Both the position numbers and the translations under genes were made by a program. Source: Eublepharis macularius (Eukaryota; Chordata; Lepidosauria; Squamata; Eublepharidae). From it: DNA of 64,000 bases. Positions 21,735 through 33,262 of the stretch are shown here, piece after piece; the first letter of the stretch is position 1; each line of letters begins with the position of its first letter. Where the stretch lies: NCBI RefSeq assembly GCF_028583425.1, contig NC_072790.1:208546897-208610896 (forward strand). Direction: 5' to 3'. Below the pieces are notes generated by a model, which was not told the origin of the DNA, ran no database searches, and worked only from the letters and a program-made list of their open reading frames with translations.

Positions 21735-23682
21735 TCTGTGACTCTGACCCTTGGCCTGTTCCTTGCTGTGGTACTCATAACTCTGTATCACCTCTCTTTG
21801 TTATACAACTCTGATATCCTATGACTTCCTTTCTCAGCAGGTCCTGAGTTTGGAAATGTTGGAGACCACTGATCTGGCCCAAGGTTGTTCTACTCTGGTT
21901 CACAGTGGTTCACCAGTCTTAGGCAAGAGTTGTTCCCACTCTGCTTTCTGAAATCTAAATGGAGAGACCAGGAATTGAGCATTGAACCTGTGACCATCTA
22001 CATACAAGTAGATCTTTAAAGGGAGGAGCCATAAGCTCATGATTTCATTGCCTCTTCAAAGGGAGTTAGAAATAGTAAACTTTGAATGGATCATCTCCTG
22101 TATTCTCAAGAAGTCCTCTTGTCCTGTAACAATTCTTGTTGACGTCACTTTTTGGTGCAAAGTATGGTTGAGGCTTCTTTTTACTGTGCATCGGTTTACT
22201 TTTTATCTGGAGAGAAACCAGCACTGGCAGTGTGACCTACTTTTCCTTTTTGCATTTGCCATTCACTCAAGCCATGGATGTATTTGAAATTAATAATGAC
22301 AAGATATTCTGACAAAAAGCAAAGCACTCATCGTTCCCTTGTAGGCTATTAACCATCTCACTTTAATAGGTTTTCAGAGAGTTTTGAGCTCTGACCCAGA
22401 TTCTCACTGGTTGCATTCCCACTTCCACTGAAATCAGTAACAAACCTTCCATTGATCTTAATGGAGCAGGATTGTAGCCTCTGCTTACCAGTTTAAAAAC
22501 ATGCCCTCTGTTCACAAAAGCAACAGTGTTTTCACCGTTTTATTTGAAATAAACAAGATGATTTAAGACTCTAATAATATGTTGGAACTGGAGGAACCAC
22601 TGCGTTGCTTCATCCTTGTAAAATGTGGCAAGATCTCAATGACTTATTGTACTTCTAAGCACTGGTGTAAAGCAGAAATCTATGGAATTATGTCTCTTTG
22701 AAAAGGGCATCTACTGGGTATGCCAATCTCGTGTGTGTTTAGGTTGAAGCATGTCCTACTGTGGTCAATAGGACTTACTCCCGAGCACATATACATTTGC
22801 AGATTTGCTGTCCTCTATCTCCTTAATGTTTTGGTCACTCTCAATCTCTCTCACTCACAGAGAGAGAGAGAGAAAGACAGAAACAAAGACAGAGACAGAG
22901 AATAAGAGGCAAGTATTCACAGATAAACCTTCCCCAGGATTGCAACACTAGGCTGCATCAAGGCACACCATGTCATTCAGCTGTTAAAGATACCAGAGCC
23001 CTGGCTGGGGAAAAATGATAGCAGCCCTGCTAAGGACCACCCCTGAAGAGCATAGGGGACAGCTCCCTCCTTCTGTTTCAGGCCACATTGCTCAGCAGCA
23101 TAAACTGGGGCATCTTCACTGATGTCTGATCAGCAGGAGTCCCTGTACATGTAATATCTTTCCTATTACTTTTTAGCAAGGGAGATTGAGAAAGAATCTT
23201 CTACAGGTATTACATGTGTTGAAATCAACATGTTTGGATACTACCCTTCCAAATATGATCAATGGCTCAGGAGCACTGAGTGTACACACATAGGGGCCAT
23301 CTCTATGTCCAGAAATATTTTTAAAAAATCAGTGTTCCCAATCATGAGGAACGTGCCTATTCATAAACACTTTATGCTCATGAGTGGGCGATCAAACATA
23401 GGTGAGTCCAGGGAGCTTGTGCCTGCTCCCCCAGTACATGCATTGGTTTTAATGAACAGAATGTTGTCTGCAAAGGTATTCTGTAACTGAGGTTTCTCAA
23501 AGACCAGATATAACACCCAGCCCCCCAATTACTTCAGCCATATGAACTAGGTGGCCAAACCAATGCCTGATCCAGCAGGGGACCATTAATATAATTTATT
23601 TGCTCCTTTTTGAGAGGGAGTAATCACATTCATGAGGTTTGTGGATGACCTTGGGACAGTCACTCACTCAGCCTATTCTAGG
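21735..23682. other. Anonymous non-coding DNA with minor repeats
   Basis: Contains a copy of the short palindromic repeat near 22725-22790 (CCTACTGTGGTCAATAGGACTTACTCCCGAGCAC) and a purine-rich simple repeat at 22858-22905. Nothing else is recognised. Confidence 0.45.
22858..22905. repeat. (GA)n-derived simple repeat
   Basis: AGAGAGAGAGAGAGAAAGACAG then degenerating GACAGAGACAGAGA. Confidence 0.85.
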
Positions 23683-23850
23683 GTTGCCAGGTTACTGTGA
23701 GCAATAAAGAGAGTGAAGCCTGGTGCACTGGCATCATACCAATATGCTGATGTAACTTCAAGTAAAACCTGGAAGTGATGTCACTGGACACTCTAGGATT
23801 TTCAAAAAAAACTGTGGTAAACCATCTCACTAGTGTGCTCCTCAATTCCC
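23683..23850 (+). repeat. Fragment of the TAGGGTTGCC MITE family
   Basis: CTAGGGTTGCCAGGTTACTG, TGGAAGTGATGTCACTGGACACTCTAGGATTTTC and CTGTGGTAAACCAT are typical interior and end phrases of this family; the right terminus is lost. Confidence 0.5.
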
Positions 23851-23985
23851 TATTACTGATTACCTCCAGCTGGCAGGTTTGTCAGGAGGTATCCCACTAT
23901 AGCAGGAGACAGAACAAGCCTAGCCTAACCTGTTCCTAAATGTGCTAATTATTTGCAAATGTTTATTGGTAACTGTTATTGGTAA

Positions 23986-24687
23986 ATGTTTATTGGGCTG
24001 CCAGATGTTGGGATCCAGCTCCCTGCCCTGGATGGGACACCACTGGCAACTTTGCCAGTGGTAAAGAGTCTGGGTGTGTTCCTGGATGCCTCCCTATCGA
24101 TGGAGGCCCAGGTCACGGCGGTTGCCAAGTCTGCATTTTTCCATCTTCGTCAGATCAGGCAACTTGCCCCCTACCTGACGCCCCAGGACCTGGCTACAGT
24201 GATCCATGCAACGGTCACCTCCAGGCTAGATTACTGTAACTCACTCTACGCTGGGCTACCCCTGGGCCTGATCCGGAAACTACAACTGGTCCAGAATGCG
24301 GCGGCACGGGTCCTGACTGGTATACCTTACCAGTCACACATCACACCTGTCCTGCGCCAGCTGCACTGGCTTCCAGTTGAATTCCGAATCAGGTTCAAAG
24401 TGTTGGTTCTTACCTTTAAAGCCCTGAGTGGGTTGGGACCGGCATATCTTCAGGACCGCCTCTCCCTGTACGTTCCCCGGAGATCGCTCCGATCAGCGAA
24501 TAAATATTTACTTGTGGTCCCCGGCCCTAAGGAAGCCCGCCTCGCTTCAACCAGGGCCAGGGCTTTTTCCGTCCTGGCCCCAGCCTGGTGGAACGCTCTG
24601 TCAATGGAAACCCGGGCCCAGCGGGACATATTATCGTTCCGCCGGGCCTGTAAGACAGAGCTGTTCCGCCAGGCGTTTGGTGATTGA
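23986..24687 (+). CDS. L2 ORF2 C-terminal region (retrotransposon)
   Basis: An uninterrupted 233-codon frame ends in TGA. It begins after the reverse transcriptase core (VKSLGVFLDASLSMEAQV), followed by RLDYCNSLYAGLP, KLQLVQNAAARVLTG, HITPVLRQLHWLPVEFRI, FKVLVLTFKALSGLGPAYL and LAPAWWNALSMETR, all hallmarks of L2/CR1-group LINE C termini. The first few codons to about 23990 are flank, so the Met is not a native start. The intact frame points to a recent insertion. The reverse transcriptase and endonuclease are absent, so this copy cannot move by itself. Confidence 0.9.
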   Translation: MFIGLPDVGIQLPALDGTPLATLPVVKSLGVFLDASLSMEAQVTAVAKSAFFHLRQIRQLAPYLTPQDLATVIHATVTSRLDYCNSLYAGLPLGLIRKLQLVQNAAARVLTGIPYQSHITPVLRQLHWLPVEFRIRFKVLVLTFKALSGLGPAYLQDRLSLYVPRRSLRSANKYLLVVPGPKEARLASTRARAFSVLAPAWWNALSMETRAQRDILSFRRACKTELFRQAFGD

Positions 24688-24856
24688 AGGGGGCGGTGCC
24701 ATGTCGGCCTCCCACCTTTGGGGTGGGGAAGGTTCTCCCCACCACTGCACCTTGTTAATTTGTTTTATTATTTGTATATTGATTTTAGTTTTTGTTTTTA
24801 TCAATTTTAACTGTTCACCGCCCAGAGCCCCTGGGATGGGCGGTATATAAATTGAA

Positions 24857-24903
<47 letters not shown>

Positions 24904-24905
24904 AA
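23990..24905 (+). mobile_element. 5'-truncated L2-type LINE, 3' end
   Basis: The LINE coding end is followed by a 3' UTR ending CCGCCCAGAGCCCCTGGGATGGGCGGTATATAAATTGAATAAATAAATAAA. The (AAAT)n array at 24855-24904 is the tail. The phrase GGGCGGTATATAAAT is shared with the SINE tails in this window. Confidence 0.9.
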
Positions 24906-24924
24906 ATCACACGCAAACCAAAGT

Positions 24925-25110
24925 TTGGCTAGAGCATTGACTGTGATCTTGCCAATCCGGGTTCACACCTACACTCTCCCATGAAACTTCTTAGGCCGCG
25001 TATTCTCTCTCTCACCTTCACCTACTCCACAAAGTTATGGAAAGCATAAAAGGTGGAAAGGAGAATCATATATGCACCTCTGATGCCCTTGGAGGTAAGG
25101 TGGAATAAAG
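24925..25110 (+). repeat. Degenerate SINE
   Basis: CTTGCCAATCCGGGTTCACACC, CTCACCTTCACCTACTCCACAAAGTTATGGAAAGCATAAAAGG and TGATGCCCTTGGAGG follow the head-core-tail order of the Sauria-type SINEs but are strongly diverged. Confidence 0.5.
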
Positions 25111-25245
25111 ATGCACTAAGATAGATAACATATTACTGTATTGGCCTGCTATGGTGGCAGGTCCACAATGGAGGGATTTTAAACAAGACTAACACTTGTT
25201 ATTAGGAGGTATAAAGGAGCCCCGTATAAAGTATAAAGGAGTATT

Positions 25246-25556
25246 AGTAGCCCTGTGGCGCAGAGTGGTAAGCTGCAGTACTGCAGCCCAAGCTCTGCTC
25301 ATAACCTGAGTTCAATCCTGGCAGAAGCCAGGTTCAGGTAGCCAGCTCAAGGTTGACTCAGCCTTCCATCCTTCCGAGGTCAGTAAAATGAGTACCCAGT
25401 TTCCTGGGGGTAAAGTGTAGATGAGTGGGGAAAGTAATGGCAAGCCACCTCATAACAAAAAGTCTGCCAAGAAAACGTCATGAGGCGACATCCCCACCCC
25501 CCCAAGTGTCAGCAATGACTCGGTGCTTGCACAGGTGACCTTTACCTTTACCTTTA
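25246..25556 (+). mobile_element. tRNA-derived squamate SINE (GTGGCGCAGAGTGGTAAGCTGCAG family)
   Basis: A-box region TGGCGCAGAGTGGTAAGC, B-box GAGTTCAATCC (25308-25318), body CTCAAGGTTGACTCAGCCTTCCATCC, TCCGAGGTCAGTAAAATGAG, GGCAAGCCACCTCATAAC, GTCTGCCAAGAAAACGTCATG and CGGTGCTTGCACAGG, ending in ACCTTTACCTTTACCTTT repeats. It is full length and well preserved. Confidence 0.93.
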
Positions 25557-27661
25557 AATATGTAGACACAAAATGTACTGGGATCTTTACCATTAAATCT
25601 TGAATATACCTTCAGCAGTCCTTGTTATCTTGTGTGACTCTTCAGCACCCCACCCCAACTGAAACCTGCACTGATTCTAGCTGCCAGCCTTCGTGTTATG
25701 AAGTCCTTCTGCTTCTAGACACCAGCCAGCCCTTTTGTCTGTGACTGTGGCACATGAGGAGAAACAGCTTCAGACATACACACACCCAAACATTTAGGGT
25801 GTAGCCCTTGTAGGATGTTCCCAAGTATTGCCTCCTGTGTTCTTGCACAGCTCCTGTTTATTTCAGTGGGCATGCACAGGAGATCTTCCTATTGGACTGT
25901 CCATACAGTATAATGTAGAGAGCTGTACCTGTCTCTTGGCTAAAGCCCATGGGAAAGATCTTCCATTTTCCCTGAGATCAAGAATGCAACAGTACAGATG
26001 CAAAGGTGCAACTGTGCTGTGACACCAGTTACTGGTGGGTTGTCCCTACATCATGGCTCACTGTAGTGGGCTGCCATTTTAGAAAACTTTTAGGTAGTCT
26101 ACTCCACAAATTACCTCTTCTGCCAAAGTTGTTAGATTTAAGCCAAGGTCCACTGGAGTCCAAGGGCCAATTCACACAAACCATTGACATACTTATTTTC
26201 TCTACATGAAGCTATTTTCCTGATCACGTCAGCTCTCTTCCAGTTCTCTGCAATCAAGAAAATGACTACAGCTTTCCCTGTGTGAGCATCTGGCTCATAC
26301 TAAAACTTTCTAGACATTGTATATGATTGCAATGTTTGAAAAGGAGCATCACCTTTTTGAGGTAACTAGCGGAGTGGTTTTAAAAAATAGCCTGTCTCAG
26401 CTTAACTAAGGGGCACATTCAGGCTGGAGCTGCTGCTAGGTTTGCCAGGGCACAGCCCAGAGGTTCATAGTGCAGATTAGAAACTACTGGCAAATCATCA
26501 ATCAAAGCAACTTCAACTACACATTCCATTTTCTGCATAGCTCTGGGTGGGAAAATTCCTGGAGATTTTGAGGGTGGAGCCTGGAGAGGGCAGGGTTTAG
26601 GGAGCAGGGCCCTCTGCTGGGTTTAATACACATCGGAGTTGATACAAATCTGTTCAAATGAAGTTTAAAATAGTCAAGCTAATACGTTTTAGACTATTTA
26701 TACATGCAGCAGTACGCTTCTTAGGTGCAAATTGGAGAGATATATTTAGCTTTCTGTTGGGAGTCATTTAATCAGCATCAAATGCAAAGGAACTGGCATG
26801 AGAACTCTCATACTTCTTATGGAAAATGCAGAAAGAATTAGAAAAATGCTTTCCAAAAGCCCAAGTACCTCTTGCTCACTGGCTATGTGCCTTCATTCAG
26901 TGATTCAGAGGGACAGCCAGTTATTCAGAAAGAGCACCCTCCCTCCTTTTACCTCTGCAGTGTTTGTCCTTTGCAACCACCGTGGTTGCATTCATCTCAT
27001 ATGTAAAGTGATGAGAGCGTGCCCGCCACTAAGCATTTCCCTTTTCAGTGTGACTATACAACAAAGGCCTTGAAATCCGCTAAAGCCGACATGACCTGGT
27101 CATTCCTTTGCTTCCCTGCCTGTATAATAATGCATGTGTTCAGACTTTCCCAGAATGAATTGGATTTGAAGGTTGCTTTCCTCTGGGTCAATGATCCAGC
27201 TTTGTGTCTTGTGGAGAAGTGGTTTATCAGCTCAGCTGGCATGTTTATGTCGGCACTACAAAGGCAGGCTGAAAGCAGCTCTAGCGATGAATGACCAGGT
27301 TTATGCCAATATGGCTGAAGGGTGAGTAGAGTCTACAGATTTCCCTGCCTGGGAAGCTACCAGTGGTGCTCTGCATGTGACTCATGTTCTTAAAATACAT
27401 GCAGAGAAATGGTTGGAAAATGGCTAGGAACACATGCCTTTGGGCAGTTGAATGGCATCTTCATCGATTGCTCCCCTACATGTGGCAGGAAATGAGGGTA
27501 TGCTCTCTTGCTTTTCCAGTTCCAAAAACCCGTGCAAGGATTTAATGTCTGGAACTACTATACATGTGTACACATCACTATGTGCAAGCAAGCCTTACTT
27601 TGCCAATGAGTTTTATCTCCGCGGAGAGCTCTACCCAAATCCACTTTCCTGATAAGTATAC
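25557..27661. other. Anonymous non-coding DNA, partly candidate conserved sequence
   Basis: A scrap of the GGGAAAATTCCTGGAGATTTTGAGGGTGGAGCC MITE lies at 26549-26625. From 26630 to 27000 the sequence is AT-rich, carries no repeat signature and might be conserved non-coding DNA. No exon recognised. Confidence 0.45.
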
Positions 27662-27669
27662 ATTCTATG

Positions 27670-28049
27670 CAGGGATCATTTCGTAGAAAAAGAACTGGAG
27701 GAACTCATTAGCATAACTCATTAGCATATGCCACTCCCCTTGACATCACCTATCCTGGCTGTTTTGGACCCAATCCTGGCCATTCAGGGCCGAAATGGGG
27801 CCCAAAATGGCAAAAGGGGGCTGAAAATTGCCCAAAAGGGGCCCAAAATGGTCAGGATTGGGCCGCTGCTGAGCAGAAGAGTTATCCACCACCTGTCAGA
27901 GGCCCGATCCGGGCCATTTTGGCCCCAATCTAGGACAAAACGGGCCCGAAATGGCTGAGAGTCAGGTGGGCGGGGCCACCTGACATATGACCTCTATGGG
28001 GAACTGCCGGAACTGCGTTCCAGCGCATTTCCCCTCAAAATGAGCCCTG
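27670..28049. mobile_element. hAT-type non-autonomous element with 8-bp target duplication
   Basis: Starts CAGGGATCATTTCGTAGAAAAAG and ends CCCCTCAAAATGAGCCCTG. Flanks ATTCTATG (27662-27669) and ATTTTATG (28050-28057) match at 7 of 8 bases. The interior has repeated GGGCCCAAAATGG-type units. No coding frame of substance. Confidence 0.88.
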
Positions 28050-28057
28050 ATTTTATG

Positions 28058-29962
28058 GCAGATCTTCATGCACAAACTGGTCGCAAATATTTAGTGGGAG
28101 AGGGGACATGCATATACTTTTGCACTGCACAAAAAAAAAATAAGCTTTAAGGATATGTGTCAGATTTGTCTGAAACTAGCCCAAAGATACAAAGATTTGT
28201 TATATCTTCTGGAGCATCACAATGTTCCTGGGCTCAGTAGATTTCCCTCACCTTGTGAGGGAGGGAGGGCAGCGGTCATGTCACGTTCAGGCTGAAAGGA
28301 AGAGCAGATGCTCGACTGGGCAAATAGGTCACTGAACCATGTGAGGACATACATCAAGCAAACATAATGGGGCTTTAATGGTTTTACTACATACCAGTAA
28401 ACGTGCTAATTAGCAAGCTACAAAGCATTTTTCATTTTTAAAAAAAGATGCCTGAAGCTAATACAGAGAATGAGATTTTACATTACAGGAAGATCTCCAT
28501 TAAAAAGAAACAAAAATACCTAGTTATTGCCACTTTAAAAAGACAAAAGCTGATAAACCAAGGAAGCCCAATCCCTTTTTTCTAAAACAGCTTGTATAAT
28601 TGGCCACTAATTGCAGAAGAAGAAAGACACAGACAATGCTCAGCATCTGTGATTTGTCCTTATAAACACTCTGCATTTCAAAATAATGTTTTTTACATGA
28701 GCAGTTTCCCTAAACCGTATATTGCCTTTGCTAGGAATGAAGGCCATTCCAATGCGTTATTTTTGTATTGGTCGCATTATGACATTAAGCGCATAAGCAA
28801 ACATGTGTTAAGCCAAAAAAAATGGCTTCGTGAGCCTGTAGTTCTGAAAAAATTGCTGCTGAATTCTTAGCCCCACTGATTAAATTGAGAGCCGTAGTTC
28901 ACCACCACCCCGCCCCCAACCTCCTGTATTTTTAATTACACTTAAACACCAGCAGGTTGGAGATGACTACGTCTTTCTAGTCTCAACATAGAAAAGCTTG
29001 AATCCTTGTTAACAACAATGGATTATTAATTTTGATAGAGGTGGTGGTAGGTGGGTGATGATCTAGTAATGGACAATGAGCGACTTTTGGCTGTGCCCCC
29101 TAGAACCCACTGATCATTTGGTTCCTTGCGAAGAAGTCCATTTTAATTTGATCCAGAAAAGAGATTTAAATGTTACTAAATAAGAGAATGTAAGCTCCTT
29201 CTACGCAGGGATTTTTCCCCATATGGGAAGTGGGAAGCCCCCATGATCAGCAAGAGAATCCAGTGTTTATCCTTGGTGGAATGCCTAAGATTTGTGTCGC
29301 CTCCAGATTTCTCCTCAGAACTCTATACACTTTGTATTTTCCATAACTGAAGACAGCATTTCTGTGTGCTGCTATTGCACTAACAGAGTGGCTCCAAGCT
29401 TTCTGTGTCTGATGTCTTACTATTAACACATAGTAAAAAAAAAAAAGTGTGGGTTATGAGGGGTGTCTGCTGGGCAATCCTCAGCACCAGCCAATAATTC
29501 TTCTTTAAGAAGAAGAAGGAAATAAAAAGTAATAATATCTTCTTTTCCCAAGTGGAGGAAGTGAAATCTTCTTCTGTTCTCACCTCCGAAATGAGAGAAA
29601 GCTTTTGTGGATGAAGGGAGGCTGTTGGTCTAGCATGCTAATCATTCGAGTGAAGGTCAATAGTTCTGTCTGTAGCTCAAATAATGCCCACGTACGCCAG
29701 GATCTAATTTCATTTTATTGTTATAGCACTAGTGGTACTGATAAATAGTGTTATATTTTCGTCTGTTCAGTACTAAGGGCTGCACAAGGTTTCTGAGGCT
29801 GTAGGTGCACTTTTCTCATTACCCTGTTGGCTCTTGCAATGAGAATTAACTGAGGACTAATACACCTGGTAGTAAATTTGACTATGAACTGCTTTCTCTT
29901 ACTGTGAGTATACGAGAGCTGGGTTGGAAGCCGCAAACAGGTTAAGTTCGTCCAAAGAGAGC
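28058..29962. other. Anonymous non-coding DNA with a candidate conserved segment
   Basis: No repeat or exon recognised apart from short homopolymer runs. The segment 28590-28880 retains CpGs in an AT-rich, repeat-free setting and is listed as a finding. Confidence 0.45.
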
Positions 29963-29978
29963 TGCACTAGCAAATTCC
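29963..29978. repeat. Target-site duplication, left copy, of the L1 tail insertion
   Basis: TGCACTAGCAAATTCC is repeated exactly at 30670-30685. Confidence 0.92.
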
Positions 29979-30669
29979 TTTTTTTTTTTTAAAGTTTTTT
30001 ATTGGATTAGAAATATTTTAACGTCCATTACAATCAATTTCCTTTAAAAATTCCAATTCTAACCCCCTCCCTTTCCCCCCCCTTTTGTTGACTTCCAACA
30101 GTTTTCCAACCCCTTATCTATTTTCCCCTACTCATTTCAAACTTATTTTACCTATTAAACATATACTTTCACTCTCTTCTAAGCTTACCTATTATATCAC
30201 AATGCTGTCTCATTTCCCTTTCCATTTAACTTAACAACTAGATAATACATTTCTGGCATATATTGTTCAATAATCATTTTGGTAATCTGTACTCTATCTT
30301 ACTCATTCTGATCTCCTCTATATTGAACAAACAATTTATTCCTCATTATACATAACTTTAAGTACATTATAAACATTGCATACCTTCAATATAGGTCAAT
30401 CAATTTAACCCATACTCCATATATTACTCTTTGTTTTATACTTTAAGCATAAGTCAATCAATTTGACCCATATTCTGTATATTACTATATATTTTCCCCT
30501 ACTTTCTTGTATTCATTCATTTTGATTATACAGTTTCTCCATTATACCATTATCTGCCAGCAATGAGATTAATCAATTTCTATCCCTAATAGTCAAATAA
30601 AATAATTGCTTAGATATTTTTCAATTAACTCTCCCCCCCGGTATAGTCACTTCTCTCTTCTTTTGTTAT
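29979..30669 (-). mobile_element. Strongly 5'-truncated L1 (3' UTR only)
   Basis: Starts on plus with a poly(T) run and AAAGTTTTTTATTGGATTAG, like the 3' end of the L1 at 16765 (TTTTATTGGATGAGG), and is rich in C runs (CCCCCTCCCTTTCCCCCCCC). It lies between exact 16-bp duplications. Two related segments GTCAATCAATTTAACCCATA and GTCAATCAATTTGACCCATA show an internal direct repeat. No protein is encoded. Confidence 0.9.
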
Positions 30670-30924
30670 TGCACTAGCAAATTCCATTGGTGTGTTCTTG
30701 TTTTGTTCTTTGTTTTAAAGAAAGTGAAAGAAAATAGAAAAAACATAGATAAATATGTATATGATGAGGCCTGTGTTATTGAAAAAGGGTTTTATTGGTG
30801 ATAATCGATCCATGACTGTTGGTTCAGGGCCTTGCTCTGAGGCTATGTTACAAGGAGGGCTGTTCATGGCTATTCCTCATAGGCTTAATGTGGTCCTTGT
30901 AAAGACAGTAGTGGTAACGAGAGA

Positions 30925-31430
30925 TGGGCACGAACGACAATATGAACAAAAAAAAGCCACGAACAGCCCAATCTGCTGTTTGCAAGCAAGCTGTTTGTGA
31001 GGCCCCATTCTAAACGAACAGGTGGTCACTGCAAGCCTCATTTGTTGCTATTCCTCTTGCTGTTCGTTAAGCCAGACAGTCTGGCACCTACAATCAATTC
31101 CCTTGGCAATTTAGGCAGTGATTGTCTGAACTCTGTCTGAACGCCTGCTGTTGCCCTGGAAACCCCAATCTAAGCCCAATTTAGCTTGATAGGCAGGTCT
31201 TCCTTTCAAGTGTGGAGCTCCAAATTTGTTACAAGGGAGCAAAGTCCAGGGGGGACGGGGGCTCCCAACTCTGGCTTTACAGACAGTGGAGAGGGAGAGA
31301 GACAGCTGCTGTTGGCATTTTGATAGAGAGAGTGCATTGGAGCTTGAATTTTCTTTGTGTGGTGGGATAGGGATCTACTCCTTCAAGTTCCAGGGCTGCT
31401 GCCAGGCTCTGGGCCAAGCTATTATTTATT
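30925..31430 (+). repeat. Partial hAT-type element of the GAGATGGGCACGAACGA family
   Basis: The left end GAGAGATGGGCACGAACGACAATATGAAC matches the terminus shared with 39066, 40974 and 48631. The interior has CACGAACAGCCC and CTGTTCGTTAAGCC. No right terminus is found, so the end position is approximate. Confidence 0.55.
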
Positions 31431-31439
31431 ATGAAGAAC

Positions 31440-32546
31440 TTTAAAGGACATGATCAGCACCTAGAATGAACTCAGAAACAAACTAGCAACCATGTTACTG
31501 TGTCAAAATGGACAACAAGTTTGTTCAACCTAATTTTTAGAACACAATGAGATTTGATATTGTATGTTTTTAATGCATTTGGTGTTAATTGTCTCATGGA
31601 GAATCTCCTGAATAGAAAATTGTAAAGAGCCTGCAAAATACTTTAATATAGTAAAATGAATAATTCTGCAAAATTAATGGAAAGGTAAATATTCAAGATG
31701 CTCTTTTAGTTCTAATTAATGCACAGCTGTTTTGATGGGTTAAGCTGCAATATCTGACACTTATAAATGCTGTCTCCCAGATCCTTAAACAGGCATCTAT
31801 AATATCTTAATATGCTTAAACGTAATTGATTAATAAATTGGTTTAAAAAGAATGATACATTTTATAAGGTTTAATTAACAGTTCTGACTTTTATTCATAG
31901 TACTGAAACTCTAAATCCACAAAATAGTTGTGTTTCATCTCTGTATAATCTTACCAACTTCAAAGACAGAGTATTTCTCTGCAGAGAAATGGGGAATAGG
32001 AAAATGAAATGATTTTCATTATGAAATATTATCCTGGGTAGACAGCTGTTTCCTTTTCATAAAGGATATTGAACAGGTATATTGTTGACCCTTCAAGACC
32101 AACCTTGGTATTTGATCTCATGTCATGAGAAAAGTATTTGAAGCAATTAAAATGTTGAAGTTATAGAGTTGATTCTGAAAAGATGGATCATTAAAAGTAA
32201 ACCTGGAGCAAGTTTAAAATTCTAGCAAGCAAAGGCGTCCCTGCAGAATTGGTCAAACTGTCCAGGTTTCCCACCACTTGTTTCTACTGAAAGACTGATG
32301 TCTAGACAACCATTTAAATGAAATTATTCATAAATGTCTGAAGGAGAAGGGAGGTTTGAACCAGAGAATGAAAGGAGGAAATACACGGTAAATGAAAATT
32401 CAAGGGAAATAGATTGGTGTGCCCAAATATCATTTTGCTGGGGAGTCATTTTCAAGATGTGGGAACACAGTGAGCAATGTCATGGCAAAGCCTAGAAAAA
32501 CTTCCATCAGTTTTCTATAGAAGTGTCTTTCAAACTTGATTGAAGG
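31440..32546. other. AT-rich repeat-poor DNA, candidate conserved non-coding
   Basis: No repeat family recognised. The stretch 31540-31990 has many TAAT-core motifs and no CpG-decay signature; see findings. Confidence 0.4.
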
Positions 32547-32745
32547 GAGACTGTGGTATATTGGTAGAGCACATGTTTTGCACACAAAGAGTTTTGGCTT
32601 CAACTGCTGGCATCCCCAGTTAAAGAACTATTGTGGGGTGGGAGATCTTTCTGTGCCTGAGATGCCTGAGATCTGCTGCCAGTCAGAGCAGATACTGAAC
32701 TAGATAGACCAGCTATCTGACTTGGCATAAGGACTCTGTATAGGA
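32547..32745 (+). mobile_element. tRNA-derived SINE (TGGTAGAGCA family), diverged
   Basis: GGTATATTGGTAGAGCACATGTTTTGCA (A-box region), GGCATCCCCAGTTAAAG, TGCCTGAGATCTGCTGCCAGTCAGAGCAGATACTGAACTAGATAGACCA and CTTGGCATAAGG follow a common squamate SINE order. Confidence 0.78.
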
Positions 32746-33054
32746 CCAAAAGATTTGCTGCATACAGCGAAGTTTAAAGTGCCCCCTTCCCATTTCTCCT
32801 GATACATCCCCCTGCATGCCCTGCAGTCTGCAACTCAGGGGCTGTTGGAATTTACTGACCCCAGGGCCATTTGCCTCTCTTTGACCGGAGGAAGGGCTTT
32901 TAGGATTGTGCGCCCTCCCTTGAGATTTCACAAAATTCTGGAGGACGTGAAAAGCAGAGATGTTTCGTCTGGCATTTGGATACTGATAGTGATATTATCA
33001 TTTGCTTGACTGCACATGATTGATCTATTACAGACAGTGGGCATGAGTATGACA

Positions 33055-33262
33055 CAGTGATGGCACTGTTCTTTGTGATTTATGAGTTTTAATGTTTGTA
33101 CTGGTATTTTATTGTGTTATCATTTTTAATGTTTATATTTATGCTATTTTAAAACTGTATTGTTTATTGTATCCTAGACAATATTTATATACTATGTTGT
33201 AAACTGTCTTGAGCATGAAACATGGTAGAGAGGTGGCACAGAAGTCAAATAAAATAAATTCA
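33055..33262 (+). repeat. L2-type LINE 3' tail
   Basis: TTGTAAACTGTCTTGAGCATG, TGGTAGAGAGGTGGCACAGAAGTCAAATAAAATAAAT is the conserved terminal phrase of L2-group LINEs. Confidence 0.65.

Noticed and set aside
14203..25556. tRNA genes suggested by A-box and B-box motifs
   Set aside because: The motifs sit in SINE heads followed by SINE bodies and LINE-type tails; no intact cloverleaf of about 73 bases was seen.
27728..27958. Open frame with KRARNG/QNGKRGLK-like repeats
   Set aside because: It falls inside the hAT element at 27670-28049 and reflects repeated GGGCCCAAAATGG units.
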